A stretch of DNA of 37,679 nucleotides, taken from Chitinophagaceae bacterium (lineage in GTDB: Bacteria; Bacteroidota; Bacteroidia; Chitinophagales; Chitinophagaceae). Made by a program: the position numbers and the translations under genes. Every line of letters begins with the position of its first letter. Position 1 is the first letter of the stretch. Under the pieces are notes generated by a model. That model saw only the letters and a list, made by a program, of their open reading frames with translations. It did no database searches and had not been told where the DNA came from. The stretch is from positions 1-37,679 of the forward strand of contig CANBSW010000025.1 in assembly GCA_947372235.1 (NCBI GenBank). The letters run 5' to 3'. Positions 1 through 8,088 of the stretch are shown here, piece after piece.

Positions 1-1
1 A

Positions 2-1594
2 TGGCCAGACCAGAAAATACAGTTGATCAAAAATCAATCAGCAGATACTTTATTAGTGGTTGATCAAAAAAATGCGATCAGCGGTAAATTATTGGAAAAG
101 CTTTTGCAAACAGGCTTTCAGGATATTTCTGCTGTTTCTTTTATAGGAAATGCCCATCATAAAGAAAATGATTTTGTTGATTTTGATGTAGAGCGATTGA
201 TGCCCAAACTCATTTCAACAGAAGGTCCAAAAATTTCTGTTGGAGATGTGAATGGTGATGGGTTACAGGATTTTTTTATGGGAGCTGCAGCAGGAGATAC
301 CGCTAAAATATTCATACAGCGGAAAGACGGACGCTTTGAGAAAAAATTGCAGAATGCATTTATTGCCGATGCCTATTTTGAAAGTGTTGGTTCTGCTTTT
401 TTTGATGCAGATGGTGATGGAGACCTTGATCTTGTGGTTGCATCGGGTGGTAATGAGGCAAAACAAGGTTCACCCTATTTGCTCACAAGATTATATATCA
501 ACGATGGTAAAGGAAATTTTTCTTCTGCTGCAAAAGGATGGCCCGCAGTTTCTGTAAATGCATCCTGTGTAAGAATAGCCGATTTTGATAATGATGGTAA
601 AGCTGATGTATTCATTGGTGCGCGTGATGTTCCCGGCAGTTATGGTGTTGCTGCAAGCAGTGTGTTGTTGAAGAATAATGGCAATGGTGAGTTTACAGAT
701 GTTACGGCTTCAATAGCAACGGATCTTTTAAAAATCGGAATGATCACTGATGCACAATGGGCCGATATTGATGGAGATGGAAAACCAGAATTAATTGTGG
801 TTGGCGATTGGATGCCGGTTACGATTTTTAAATATGAGAATGGCAAATTGCAAAAGAAAAATCAACTGCCACATTCATCCGGTTGGTGGAATTGTTTAAC
901 GGTTGCTGATATTGATGGAAATGGAACACTTGATCTGGTTGCAGGAAACTTTGGATTAAATTCAAATATCAAAGCAGATGCAGAACATGCTGCCAGATTA
1001 TTTGTAGATGATTTTGATAAGAACGGTCAGTCAGATTGTATCCCTGTATATTTTAAAAACGATGGTAAAGCCTATCCCTATTACCTGAAAGATGAAATGG
1101 AATCGCAGATGCCGGTGTTGAAAAAGAAGTTTCTGAAATATGAAACCTACGCAGGCAAATCTATTGAAGAAATCCTTACCACAGATCAGATCAATCATGC
1201 AAAAGTATTATCGGTTGAGCAAACACAAACCAGCATATTCATCAATGATGGGCATGGAAATTTTACCATGCAGGCTTTACCAATCATGGCGCAACTATCA
1301 CCCGTATTTGGTATTACGGTTACTGACCTGAATGGGGATGGTAAAAAAGATATTTTCATGGCAGGTAATTTCTATGGATTAAAACCACAGACCGGTCGTT
1401 TAGATGCATCTTATGGTACCAGTCTGCTCAACACAGGTAATCATCAATACACTTATCTAAAACCAAAACAAAGTGGATTGTTTGTGAAAGGGGAGGCAAG
1501 GGATATTGTTTTAATACGATCTGCTTTGGGTGATGATTTAATATTAGTGGGGATGAATAATGATAAACCGTATCTATTCAAACCTAAAAAATAA
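2..1594 (+). CDS. FG-GAP/VCBS repeat protein with ASPIC/UnbV motif, 5'-truncated
   Basis: The frame is open to the left edge, so the true start lies upstream; the first in-frame ATG (position 23) is internal. The opening residues WPDQKIQ resemble the end of an ASPIC/UnbV domain, which follows FG-GAP repeats in CRTAC1-like secreted proteins. The rest holds about seven aspartate-rich Ca-binding-type motifs, such as DVNGDG, DADGDGD, DFDNDG, DIDGDG, DIDGNG, DFDKNG and DLNGDG, typical of a beta-propeller surface protein. No catalytic motif is visible. In Bacteroidota, proteins of this kind (about 1100 residues) often sit beside SusC/SusD pairs and vanadium haloperoxidases, and a haloperoxidase gene lies downstream here. 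Binding or adhesion at the cell surface is inference. The family call is firm; the role is unknown. Confidence 0.85.
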   Translation, partial: WPDQKIQLIKNQSADTLLVVDQKNAISGKLLEKLLQTGFQDISAVSFIGNAHHKENDFVDFDVERLMPKLISTEGPKISVGDVNGDGLQDFFMGAAAGDTAKIFIQRKDGRFEKKLQNAFIADAYFESVGSAFFDADGDGDLDLVVASGGNEAKQGSPYLLTRLYINDGKGNFSSAAKGWPAVSVNASCVRIADFDNDGKADVFIGARDVPGSYGVAASSVLLKNNGNGEFTDVTASIATDLLKIGMITDAQWADIDGDGKPELIVVGDWMPVTIFKYENGKLQKKNQLPHSSGWWNCLTVADIDGNGTLDLVAGNFGLNSNIKADAEHAARLFVDDFDKNGQSDCIPVYFKNDGKAYPYYLKDEMESQMPVLKKKFLKYETYAGKSIEEILTTDQINHAKVLSVEQTQTSIFINDGHGNFTMQALPIMAQLSPVFGITVTDLNGDGKKDIFMAGNFYGLKPQTGRLDASYGTSLLNTGNHQYTYLKPKQSGLFVKGEARDIVLIRSALGDDLILVGMNNDKPYLFKPKK

Positions 1595-1696
1595 CTCCGT
1601 GAAACTCTGTACATCCGTGCCTCTGTGTTGAAAAAAACTCAACTATGTGCAGTTAGATTTCAATACAGAGACACAATGATGTGGAGTTTCATGGAG
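1595..1696. repeat. Imperfect long inverted repeat (intergenic hairpin)
   Basis: Two 36-nt arms (1595-1630 and 1661-1696) flank a 30-nt loop. By my hand alignment they form 25 Watson-Crick pairs, 5 G-U pairs and 6 mismatches. The left arm begins at the base after the stop codon of the FG-GAP gene. The words CTCTGT and GCCTCTGTG resemble the intergenic repeats reading roughly 'ccTTTGTGTctTCGTGgtt' common in Bacteroidota, and a related but much cleaner hairpin lies at 24511-24588. There is no T-run directly after it, so it is better called an interspersed repeat or mRNA-stabilising hairpin than a clean terminator. Confidence 0.6.
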
Positions 1697-1724
1697 AATA
1701 ATAATACGGTCATAAAATTACTAT

Positions 1725-3761
1725 ATGAAAAAAATAACTGCATTTGTACTTACACTTTTTGTATTAGGTTTTACTAATGCTCAACAAAAAATAGATACCT
1801 GGAAAATCAACGCAGATAAAATAGATCCATCCAACTATTATGGAATCACCGTTGCCAATGGAATGATCGGTATCGTATCATCGCCCGAGCCATTTAAGGT
1901 AAAAGATGTAGTGCTGGCGGGGGCATACGACCTCTATGGCCGTGGCCGTGTAAGTAATTTTCTCCGCAGTTTTAACTTGCTGAATATGCAACTGGATATT
2001 GATGGAAAACGTATAGGCACAGCCAATGTTCAAAACATGAAACAGGAACTAGATATGAAACATGCGAGTTTTACTACTTCGTTTGATTATGGAAAAGATG
2101 CTGTTATTTCTTACACTTATTATTCTTTACGCCAACTTCCTTTTTCTGTTTTGATGGATGTTAGTGTTACCGCTAAAAAAGATATCACACTCGGAAGCGC
2201 CAGTGTAATGGAAGCTCCGGATGCATTAAAAGAAGTGCAGAATTATTATAACGAAATTGATCGTCCGCATGTGGTGATCAGTTTACTTACTTCATCAGCC
2301 AAAAGTCCTACCGGAAAATTATTGATGTGTGCATCCAATACTTTTCTTTTCAGCGAAGCTCACGGACAAGAGCCGCGTGTGATCCATGAAATGTGGGATA
2401 ATAATATGCACCTGATGAAATTCAGTAAAAAATTAAAAGCAGGAGAAACTTATCGTTACTCCATCGCCGGTTCTTCTATCACATCTGCACAACATGACGA
2501 TCCTTTGAATGAAGCAGAACGCATGACCATCTTTGCAAAACTGGAAGGTCGTGAACGACTGATCAATTTTCACAACAAAGCATGGGATAAGTTATGGGAG
2601 AGTGATATCATCGTTGAAGGTGATGATCAATCGCAACAGGATATTCACAGTATGCTCTATCATCTCTATTCATTTGTTCGTGAAGGAACCGATATGAGTC
2701 CATCACCCATGGGCCTCAGCGGATTGGGTTACAACGGCCACGTATTCTGGGATACAGAATTGTGGATGTATCCCTCCATCCTGGTATTACATCCCGAAAT
2801 GGCAAAGAGCCTTGTTGAGTATCGTTATAATCGTTTGAATGCCGCAAAAAGAAATGCATTCAACCACGGTTACAAAGGCGCCATGTTTCCATGGGAGAGT
2901 GCAGGAACCGGCGTAGAAGAAACACCGGTGTGGGCATTGAGTGGTCCTTTCGAACATCATATCACCGCTTGTGTTGGGATTGCTGCATGGAATTATTATT
3001 GTGTAACTCAGGACAAAGAATGGCTGAAAGAAAAAGGCTGGCCCGTAATAAAAGAAGTAGCCGATTTCTGGGCAAGCAGGGTGGAAAGAAATGGACCTGG
3101 AAAATATGATATCAAAAATGTAGTAGCTGCTGATGAGTGGGCCGAGAATGTAGACAACAATGCATGGACCAATGCTGCTGCCAAAGCTGTTTTACAAAAT
3201 GCTACAACAGTTGCTAAAATATTAGGTGTAACCGCAGATCCTGACTGGATGAATGTGGCCAATAATATCCCAATTCTAAAAATGGAAAATGGTGTAACAC
3301 GGGAACATGCATCTTATACTGGAGAAGGGATTAAACAGGCGGATGTGAATTTATTGGCTTATCCTCTAAAAGAAGTATCTGATCCTAAACAAATTCGGAA
3401 AGATCTGGAGTATTATGAAACCAGGGTTCCCAATGAGGGAACTCCTGCAATGACACAGGCTATTTTTACTTTGTTGTATGCAAGATTGGGCGAGGGAGAT
3501 AAAGCGTATCATTTTTTTAAAGATGCGTATGTTCCTAATTTAAATCCTCCTTTGCGTGTGATCGCAGAAACCAAAGGCGGAACCAATCCTTATTTTGCAA
3601 CCGGGGCAGGTGGGATCGTTCAAAGTATTTTAATGGGTTTTGGCGGATTGGAAATTACCCCTCAGGGCATTACACAGGTAAAATCGGCCCTGCCAAAACA
3701 GTGGAAAAGCCTGACTATCAAAGGGGTTGGCCCGGATAAAAAAATATTTTCCGTTAAATAA
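1725..3761 (+). CDS. Secreted glycoside hydrolase family 65 alpha-glucosidase (kojibiose-hydrolase-like)
   Basis: This 678-residue protein has a signal peptide ending near residue 19 (FTNAQ). The GH65 (alpha/alpha)6 barrel is marked by GHVFWDTELWMYP at about 340 and MFPWESAGTG at about 390. The segment DEWAENVDNNAW carries the general-acid Glu471, and a C-terminal ETKGGTNPYF segment begins at Glu615. GH65 contains both phosphorylases and hydrolases; phosphorylases lack a second catalytic carboxylate. From memory, the Flavobacterium johnsoniae GH65 alpha-1,2-glucosidase uses Glu472 and Glu616, so Glu471/Glu615 at almost the same numbering argues for a hydrolase of kojibiose-type or related alpha-glucosides. 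Periplasmic or surface location follows from the signal peptide. It follows the FG-GAP gene after a hairpin. Trehalose or another alpha-glucoside remains possible. Confidence 0.85.
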   Translation: MKKITAFVLTLFVLGFTNAQQKIDTWKINADKIDPSNYYGITVANGMIGIVSSPEPFKVKDVVLAGAYDLYGRGRVSNFLRSFNLLNMQLDIDGKRIGTANVQNMKQELDMKHASFTTSFDYGKDAVISYTYYSLRQLPFSVLMDVSVTAKKDITLGSASVMEAPDALKEVQNYYNEIDRPHVVISLLTSSAKSPTGKLLMCASNTFLFSEAHGQEPRVIHEMWDNNMHLMKFSKKLKAGETYRYSIAGSSITSAQHDDPLNEAERMTIFAKLEGRERLINFHNKAWDKLWESDIIVEGDDQSQQDIHSMLYHLYSFVREGTDMSPSPMGLSGLGYNGHVFWDTELWMYPSILVLHPEMAKSLVEYRYNRLNAAKRNAFNHGYKGAMFPWESAGTGVEETPVWALSGPFEHHITACVGIAAWNYYCVTQDKEWLKEKGWPVIKEVADFWASRVERNGPGKYDIKNVVAADEWAENVDNNAWTNAAAKAVLQNATTVAKILGVTADPDWMNVANNIPILKMENGVTREHASYTGEGIKQADVNLLAYPLKEVSDPKQIRKDLEYYETRVPNEGTPAMTQAIFTLLYARLGEGDKAYHFFKDAYVPNLNPPLRVIAETKGGTNPYFATGAGGIVQSILMGFGGLEITPQGITQVKSALPKQWKSLTIKGVGPDKKIFSVK

Positions 3762-4347
3762 ATATTGTGTTATTTTCACACATCTGAAACGAATTGCTTC
3801 CATATTGCTATTGGGTATTCTGCTCTTTAATTGGGGTGGTTACCGTATTCTTACCAATTACTTTGAAAGTAATGCGGATAGGCAGATGCAGGCCGAACTG
3901 GACCTGAATCATTACAACGAATCAGACCTTTTACATATCAAAGTAGCAGCCAGTTTACCTTATGGTGTCAGTTCCGACAAATTTGAAAGAGTAGATGGTA
4001 ATATTGATATCAATGGTGTTAATTATACCTATGTAAAACGCCGCTTTTACCAGGATACTTTGGAATTGTTGTGTATCCCGAATACTGCCCGTGCAGGAAT
4101 TAAAAATGCCCGCGAAGAATTCGCCAAATTAGCTAATGATTTTGTAACCAATAATACATCCTCTAAGAAGGCTCCCTCACATCACACTCATTCAGCAAAA
4201 TTCTCTGTACAGGATTTTACGGATGATCAACTTTTCTTTTCTTGGCAGTTTAGGAAGACTGACCTGTCCGGAACCTGGAACAAGATGGTTTATGCTGATC
4301 TGAAGTCTGAATACCTCAGCCGCTTAGATAAGCCACCACAAGCTTAA
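3727..4347 (+). CDS. Hypothetical protein with N-terminal membrane anchor
   Basis: I do not recognise this family. It is about 206 residues if read from the TTG at 3727, which overlaps the GH65 gene by 35 bases. No ATG lies near the N terminus, so the start is uncertain; CTG or TTG codons between 3783 and 3815 are alternatives. One hydrophobic segment (about residues 24-38, ILLLGILLF) could be a signal anchor. The remainder is soluble, with a His/Ser/Lys-rich stretch near 145-155 (KKAPSHHTHS) and no cysteine motif or known catalytic signature. The tight spacing and shared strand suggest co-transcription with the GH65 and haloperoxidase genes. The long open frame and protein-like composition support it as a real gene. 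Confidence 0.6.
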   Translation: MARIKKYFPLNKYCVIFTHLKRIASILLLGILLFNWGGYRILTNYFESNADRQMQAELDLNHYNESDLLHIKVAASLPYGVSSDKFERVDGNIDINGVNYTYVKRRFYQDTLELLCIPNTARAGIKNAREEFAKLANDFVTNNTSSKKAPSHHTHSAKFSVQDFTDDQLFFSWQFRKTDLSGTWNKMVYADLKSEYLSRLDKPPQA

Positions 4348-4400
4348 AGTTGGTTCATTAAGCAATTTCACTTTTATTTTCCTTTTAATTTTTAAGCAAT

Positions 4401-5729
4401 ATGAAAAGACTCATCGCGGGTCTTTGTGTTGTAATATGCCTGTTCGCTTGTAAACAAAATCAAGACTACAAAGCATATCTGCACAATCCGGAATTATTCA
4501 GTCAGACAGTACATGAGTTAAATACAGTGGTAATGGGAAACAATTTCCCACCAATGGTTGCAGCGCGTAATTATGTGTACGGTGCTGTGGCAGCTTATGA
4601 AGTAATGGTATCCGCTTATCCTGATAAATACCAGTCGTTAGTGGGCCAGGTACATGGATTGAAATCCATTTCATTACCGGCAGCTAATAAAGATGTTGAT
4701 CCTGAGCTGGCGGCATTATTGGCTTATATCAAAGTTGGAGAAGCCGTTACTTTTCCTGAGGGAAGTATGCAAATTTATAAAGACAGTATTTTAAAAATAG
4801 CACGTGATAAAGGCTTACCTGAGAATGTAGAAAAAGCTTCACAACTATTGGCAGATAGTGTAGGTACCTCTATTATCCGCTGGAGTAAGAAAGACAATTA
4901 CCTGGAAACACGTGGTGCTGAAAAATATACTGTAAAAGATATTCCCGGAAGATGGATACCAACACCGCCATTATACGCATCAGCTGCAGAACCACACTGG
5001 ATGGAGATCAGGCCAATGGTGATAGACAGTGCCGGAATTTTTGCACCGCCGCCACCACCTGATTTTAATATTACTGATAAGAACAGTAAATATTATGCAG
5101 AAGTGATGAAAATAAAAGTTGCTGTAGACAGTCTGACACCGGAACAAAAACATATTGCTGAATTCTGGGATGACAATCCTTTTAAAATGAATGTAACGGG
5201 CCATGTTATGTTTGGCAGTAAAAAATTCTCACCATCCGGACACTGGATGAGTGTGATTGGTATTGCTGCAAAACAGGCTAAACTGGATTATTCAAATACG
5301 GTGTATGCATTTGCCAAAACGAGTATCGCATTATTTGATGCGTTTATTGAGTGCTGGTATGTAAAATATAAATACAATACAGTAAGGCCAGAAACAGTGA
5401 TCAATAAATACATGGATGCTAACTGGAGGCCTTATTTGCAAACACCTGCATTTCCTGAATATACCTGTGGACATTCCACCATTTCTTCATCGGCTGCGGA
5501 AGCATTAACGAGTGTATTTGGCGACAATTTTGCCTATACCGATTCTACTGAACTGGAATTTGGTATCAAGAACCGCTCATTCAAATCATTCCGTGCTGCG
5601 GCTGAAGAGAACAACTGGGCCCGTTTTTATGGCGGTCTTCACTTTCACAATTCCTGTATCGTAAGTACAGAGATTGGCAGAAAAGTGGGACAGCTTGTAG
5701 CAGACAGATTACAAATGAAAAAGAAATAA
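4401..5729 (+). CDS. Vanadium-dependent haloperoxidase / PAP2-superfamily lipoprotein
   Basis: A 442-residue protein with an N-terminal lipobox (LFAC, Cys17) that predicts a lipid-anchored envelope protein. The three oxyanion-binding blocks of the vanadium haloperoxidase/acid phosphatase superfamily are present in order: KYKYNTVRP (Lys322, Arg329), CGHS (His358, Ser359) and ARFYGGLHF (Arg408, His414). Family knowledge: these residues hold vanadate in haloperoxidases or phosphate in PAP2 phosphatases, so halide oxidation cannot be separated from phosphatase activity by sequence reading. It lies 53 bases after the unknown gene and 55 bases before the outer-membrane gene. Co-occurrence with FG-GAP/ASPIC proteins is recurrent in this phylum, from general knowledge. 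Function in this locus is unknown. Confidence 0.85.
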   Translation: MKRLIAGLCVVICLFACKQNQDYKAYLHNPELFSQTVHELNTVVMGNNFPPMVAARNYVYGAVAAYEVMVSAYPDKYQSLVGQVHGLKSISLPAANKDVDPELAALLAYIKVGEAVTFPEGSMQIYKDSILKIARDKGLPENVEKASQLLADSVGTSIIRWSKKDNYLETRGAEKYTVKDIPGRWIPTPPLYASAAEPHWMEIRPMVIDSAGIFAPPPPPDFNITDKNSKYYAEVMKIKVAVDSLTPEQKHIAEFWDDNPFKMNVTGHVMFGSKKFSPSGHWMSVIGIAAKQAKLDYSNTVYAFAKTSIALFDAFIECWYVKYKYNTVRPETVINKYMDANWRPYLQTPAFPEYTCGHSTISSSAAEALTSVFGDNFAYTDSTELEFGIKNRSFKSFRAAAEENNWARFYGGLHFHNSCIVSTEIGRKVGQLVADRLQMKKK

Positions 5730-5784
5730 TTCTTTTCATTTAGCGAACAACGAACAAACATACCTAACCAACCAACCTAAACAG

Positions 5785-6870
5785 ATGAAATTATTTTCTA
5801 TCATACTATTATTATGCCTTATAATAACCACTCAATCAAATGCTCAGGGATGCGTAGCTATCCGCAGCGTGGGTGGTATGTGCACCATGGATCATGGTGA
5901 CGGGGCAGACTCCTCAACCAAAAAATGGTTACTGAATGTAAATAACCGCTACTTCAACTCTTACAAACATTTTGTAGGAACCGTTGAGCAAACACAACGT
6001 ACAGATTTAGGAACAGAAGTGATCAATCATGCTTATACCATGGATGTTGCAGTTACTCATATCTTAAATAGCCGTTGGTCAATTTCTGCAGACTTACCAA
6101 TTATTTCGAACACACGTTCTTCTTTATATGAACATGGCGGAAAGGACAGACATACCACTGCTTCTTTCGGATTGGGCGATATTCGTTTTACAGCTTATTA
6201 CTGGCTCTTAGATCCGGTTAAAATGCCTAAAGGAAATATACAGGCAGGATTGGGATTGAAATTACCAACCGGCGATTACAAATACCAGGATCGTTTTTAT
6301 ACAACTACTGCAGGTGTAACAGTGATGGGGCCGGTAGATCAATCCATTCAATTGGGTGATGGTGGTACAGGGTTCACTACAGAGATCAATGCTTATTACA
6401 ACCTGAGCCACAATATCAGTTTGTATGGTAATTTTTATTACCTCATCAATCCAAGGGAACAGAACGGAACCTCTACTGCACGTGGCGGAACCCCTTCTGC
6501 AACTGCTGTTGCCAATGGAAGTGATGTGATGAGTGTACCTGACCAAATGATGCTGAGAGGCGGTGCCAATTTTGTGGTGAATAAATTTACTTTCTCAGCC
6601 GGTGTGCGTGAAGAATGTTTACCGGTACATGACCTGATTGGCGGAAGCCTTGGATTCAGAAGGCCCGGCTATATTGTTTCCGGAGAACCGGGTGTTACTT
6701 ATGCATTCAAAAAATTGAATGTATATGCATTTGTTCCTATTGCCATCACACGTAACCGTACACAAAGTATGGCTGATAAAATATCCTCTGATATTTCAGG
6801 AAAATATACACAGGGCGATGCGGCATTTGCAGATTATGCAGTGAACGTTGGTTTTTCTTTGAGATTCTAA
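5785..6870 (+). CDS. Outer-membrane beta-barrel protein, phenol-degradation MetA-like transporter family
   Basis: A 361-residue protein with a signal peptide (MKLFSIILLLCLIITTQSNAQ). Its pattern of short amphipathic strands with aromatic ends finishes in NVGFSLRF, a typical outer-membrane C terminus ending in Phe. Segments such as LNVNNRYFNS, WSISADLPI, GLGDIRFTAYYW and GLGLKLPTGDY match what I know of the MetA-pathway-of-phenol-degradation channel family (FadL-like). Two cysteines (CVAIRSVGGMC) follow the cleavage site and could form a disulphide. It is the last gene before a strong terminator at 6883-6920, so it closes the run that includes GH65 and the haloperoxidase. A small hydrophobic substrate is possible but not shown. 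Confidence 0.65.
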   Translation: MKLFSIILLLCLIITTQSNAQGCVAIRSVGGMCTMDHGDGADSSTKKWLLNVNNRYFNSYKHFVGTVEQTQRTDLGTEVINHAYTMDVAVTHILNSRWSISADLPIISNTRSSLYEHGGKDRHTTASFGLGDIRFTAYYWLLDPVKMPKGNIQAGLGLKLPTGDYKYQDRFYTTTAGVTVMGPVDQSIQLGDGGTGFTTEINAYYNLSHNISLYGNFYYLINPREQNGTSTARGGTPSATAVANGSDVMSVPDQMMLRGGANFVVNKFTFSAGVREECLPVHDLIGGSLGFRRPGYIVSGEPGVTYAFKKLNVYAFVPIAITRNRTQSMADKISSDISGKYTQGDAAFADYAVNVGFSLRF

Positions 6871-6882
6871 AAACGAAACTTT

Positions 6883-6920
6883 AAAATAACCCCTTGCAAA
6901 ATGTGAGGGGTTATTTTTTT
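6883..6920 (+). terminator. Rho-independent terminator after the outer-membrane protein gene
   Basis: Perfect 12-bp stem AAAATAACCCCT (6883-6894) with its complement at 6906-6917, an 11-nt loop, and a T-run from 6914 to 6920 that overlaps the end of the stem. It starts 13 bases after the stop codon and separates this transcript from the LacI gene. Confidence 0.9.
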
Positions 6921-7023
6921 GGAACAATGTTTCAATAAAACAGCTGATAAAACGTGTTCTCAATTTTTCAATAGCGTATATTACGAATGAAAACGGATTG
7001 CTTACCATAACACAGCATTCAGA

Positions 7024-8016
7024 ATGCAGCAAAGTACTTTAAAAAAATTATCAGAAGCACTGGGGTTGAGTATTTCAACTGTATCACGTGCATTAAAAGA
7101 TCATCCGGATATTTCTGCCAAAACAAAACAACGTGTGAAGGAACTGGCAGAAGCTATGGAGTACGAGCCAAACAGCTATGCCGTGCAATTACGTACCAAG
7201 CATAATAATGTATTGGGTATTTTAGTTCCTACCATTAATAATTTCTTTTATGATTCTTTTATTGCTGCGGTAGAAGAAGAAGCAAGGCTACACGGGTACT
7301 CAGTATTAATTATGCAATCGCGTGACGACCTTACTATTGAAAAGAACAACGTAAATATTTTCAGAAAGAATATGGTAGCAGGGTTGTTTGCTTCTATATC
7401 TATTGCTACGGAAGATATGTCGCCGTTTACAAAACTTAATGAGTTAAAAACACCGGTCATTTTTTTCGATCGCGTACCTGTAAATGAGATTTGTAACAAA
7501 GTGTGTTTGGCCGATGAAGAAACCGGACGCATGGCTGCAGAAGCCATCATAAAAAAGGAAAAGAAAAATGTACTGGCTTTGTTTGGGCATCCCCATTTGA
7601 GTATTACGCAGAAACGACTGGCTTCTTTTCAACGTACTTTTGAAAAATTATCACCTGATACAAAAGTTACTTATTCCTTTCCCGAACATTCAGCACCTGC
7701 AAAGGCAGAAGTGTTGGATAGTTTAGATAAAACGGATAGACCAGACGTGATCTTTTGTATGGGAGATCTGATATTGATTGGCGTAATGTATGCCTTGCAT
7801 GAAAAAAAGATGCGTATACCGGAAGATATCTCGGTGATCAGTGTAAGTAATGGGTTAATTCCAACTTTATTTGATCCTAAGGTAACTTATGTAGAGACCA
7901 GTGGTTATAAATTAGGGAAACGGGCCTTTCTGCAAATGCTTTCCTGCCTCAGTGGCAATACCTCCATACAGGAAGTATTTATTGATTCTTTGTTGATTGA
8001 AGGCGGGTCTTTATAA
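7024..8016 (+). CDS. LacI-family transcriptional regulator (sucrose-locus side)
   Basis: A 330-residue protein with an N-terminal LacI helix-turn-helix (TLKKLSEALGLSISTVSRALKDHP, about residues 4-28, quoted in part: SISTVSRALKDHPDIS) and a hinge helix near residues 45-60. The periplasmic-binding-protein-like sensor domain follows (LGILVPTINNFFYDSF onward; VIFFDRVPV; PDVIFCMGDLILIGVMYALHE). It probably binds a sugar and represses or activates nearby promoters. It converges on the amylosucrase gene across a shared terminator, so it is the closest regulator of the sucrose block. Whether it binds the dyad at 12542-12569 is inference; the second LacI gene at 24593 is an equal candidate. Confidence 0.92.
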   Translation: MQQSTLKKLSEALGLSISTVSRALKDHPDISAKTKQRVKELAEAMEYEPNSYAVQLRTKHNNVLGILVPTINNFFYDSFIAAVEEEARLHGYSVLIMQSRDDLTIEKNNVNIFRKNMVAGLFASISIATEDMSPFTKLNELKTPVIFFDRVPVNEICNKVCLADEETGRMAAEAIIKKEKKNVLALFGHPHLSITQKRLASFQRTFEKLSPDTKVTYSFPEHSAPAKAEVLDSLDKTDRPDVIFCMGDLILIGVMYALHEKKMRIPEDISVISVSNGLIPTLFDPKVTYVETSGYKLGKRAFLQMLSCLSGNTSIQEVFIDSLLIEGGSL

Positions 8017-8027
8017 CTAAAGAAATT

Positions 8028-8077
8028 AAAACTGTGCCCTCTCGCCCGCTTAACTTTGGCGAGAGGGCGCAGTTTTT
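8028..8077. terminator. Terminator between convergent lacI and amylosucrase genes
   Basis: A 19-bp stem (8028-8046 with 8058-8076, one G-U pair) with an 11-nt loop. The right side ends in T5 and the left side begins with A4, so it can serve both directions. It lies 12 bases after the lacI stop and 12 bases before the amylosucrase stop. Confidence 0.93.
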
Positions 8078-8088
8078 GAAGTATTAAA

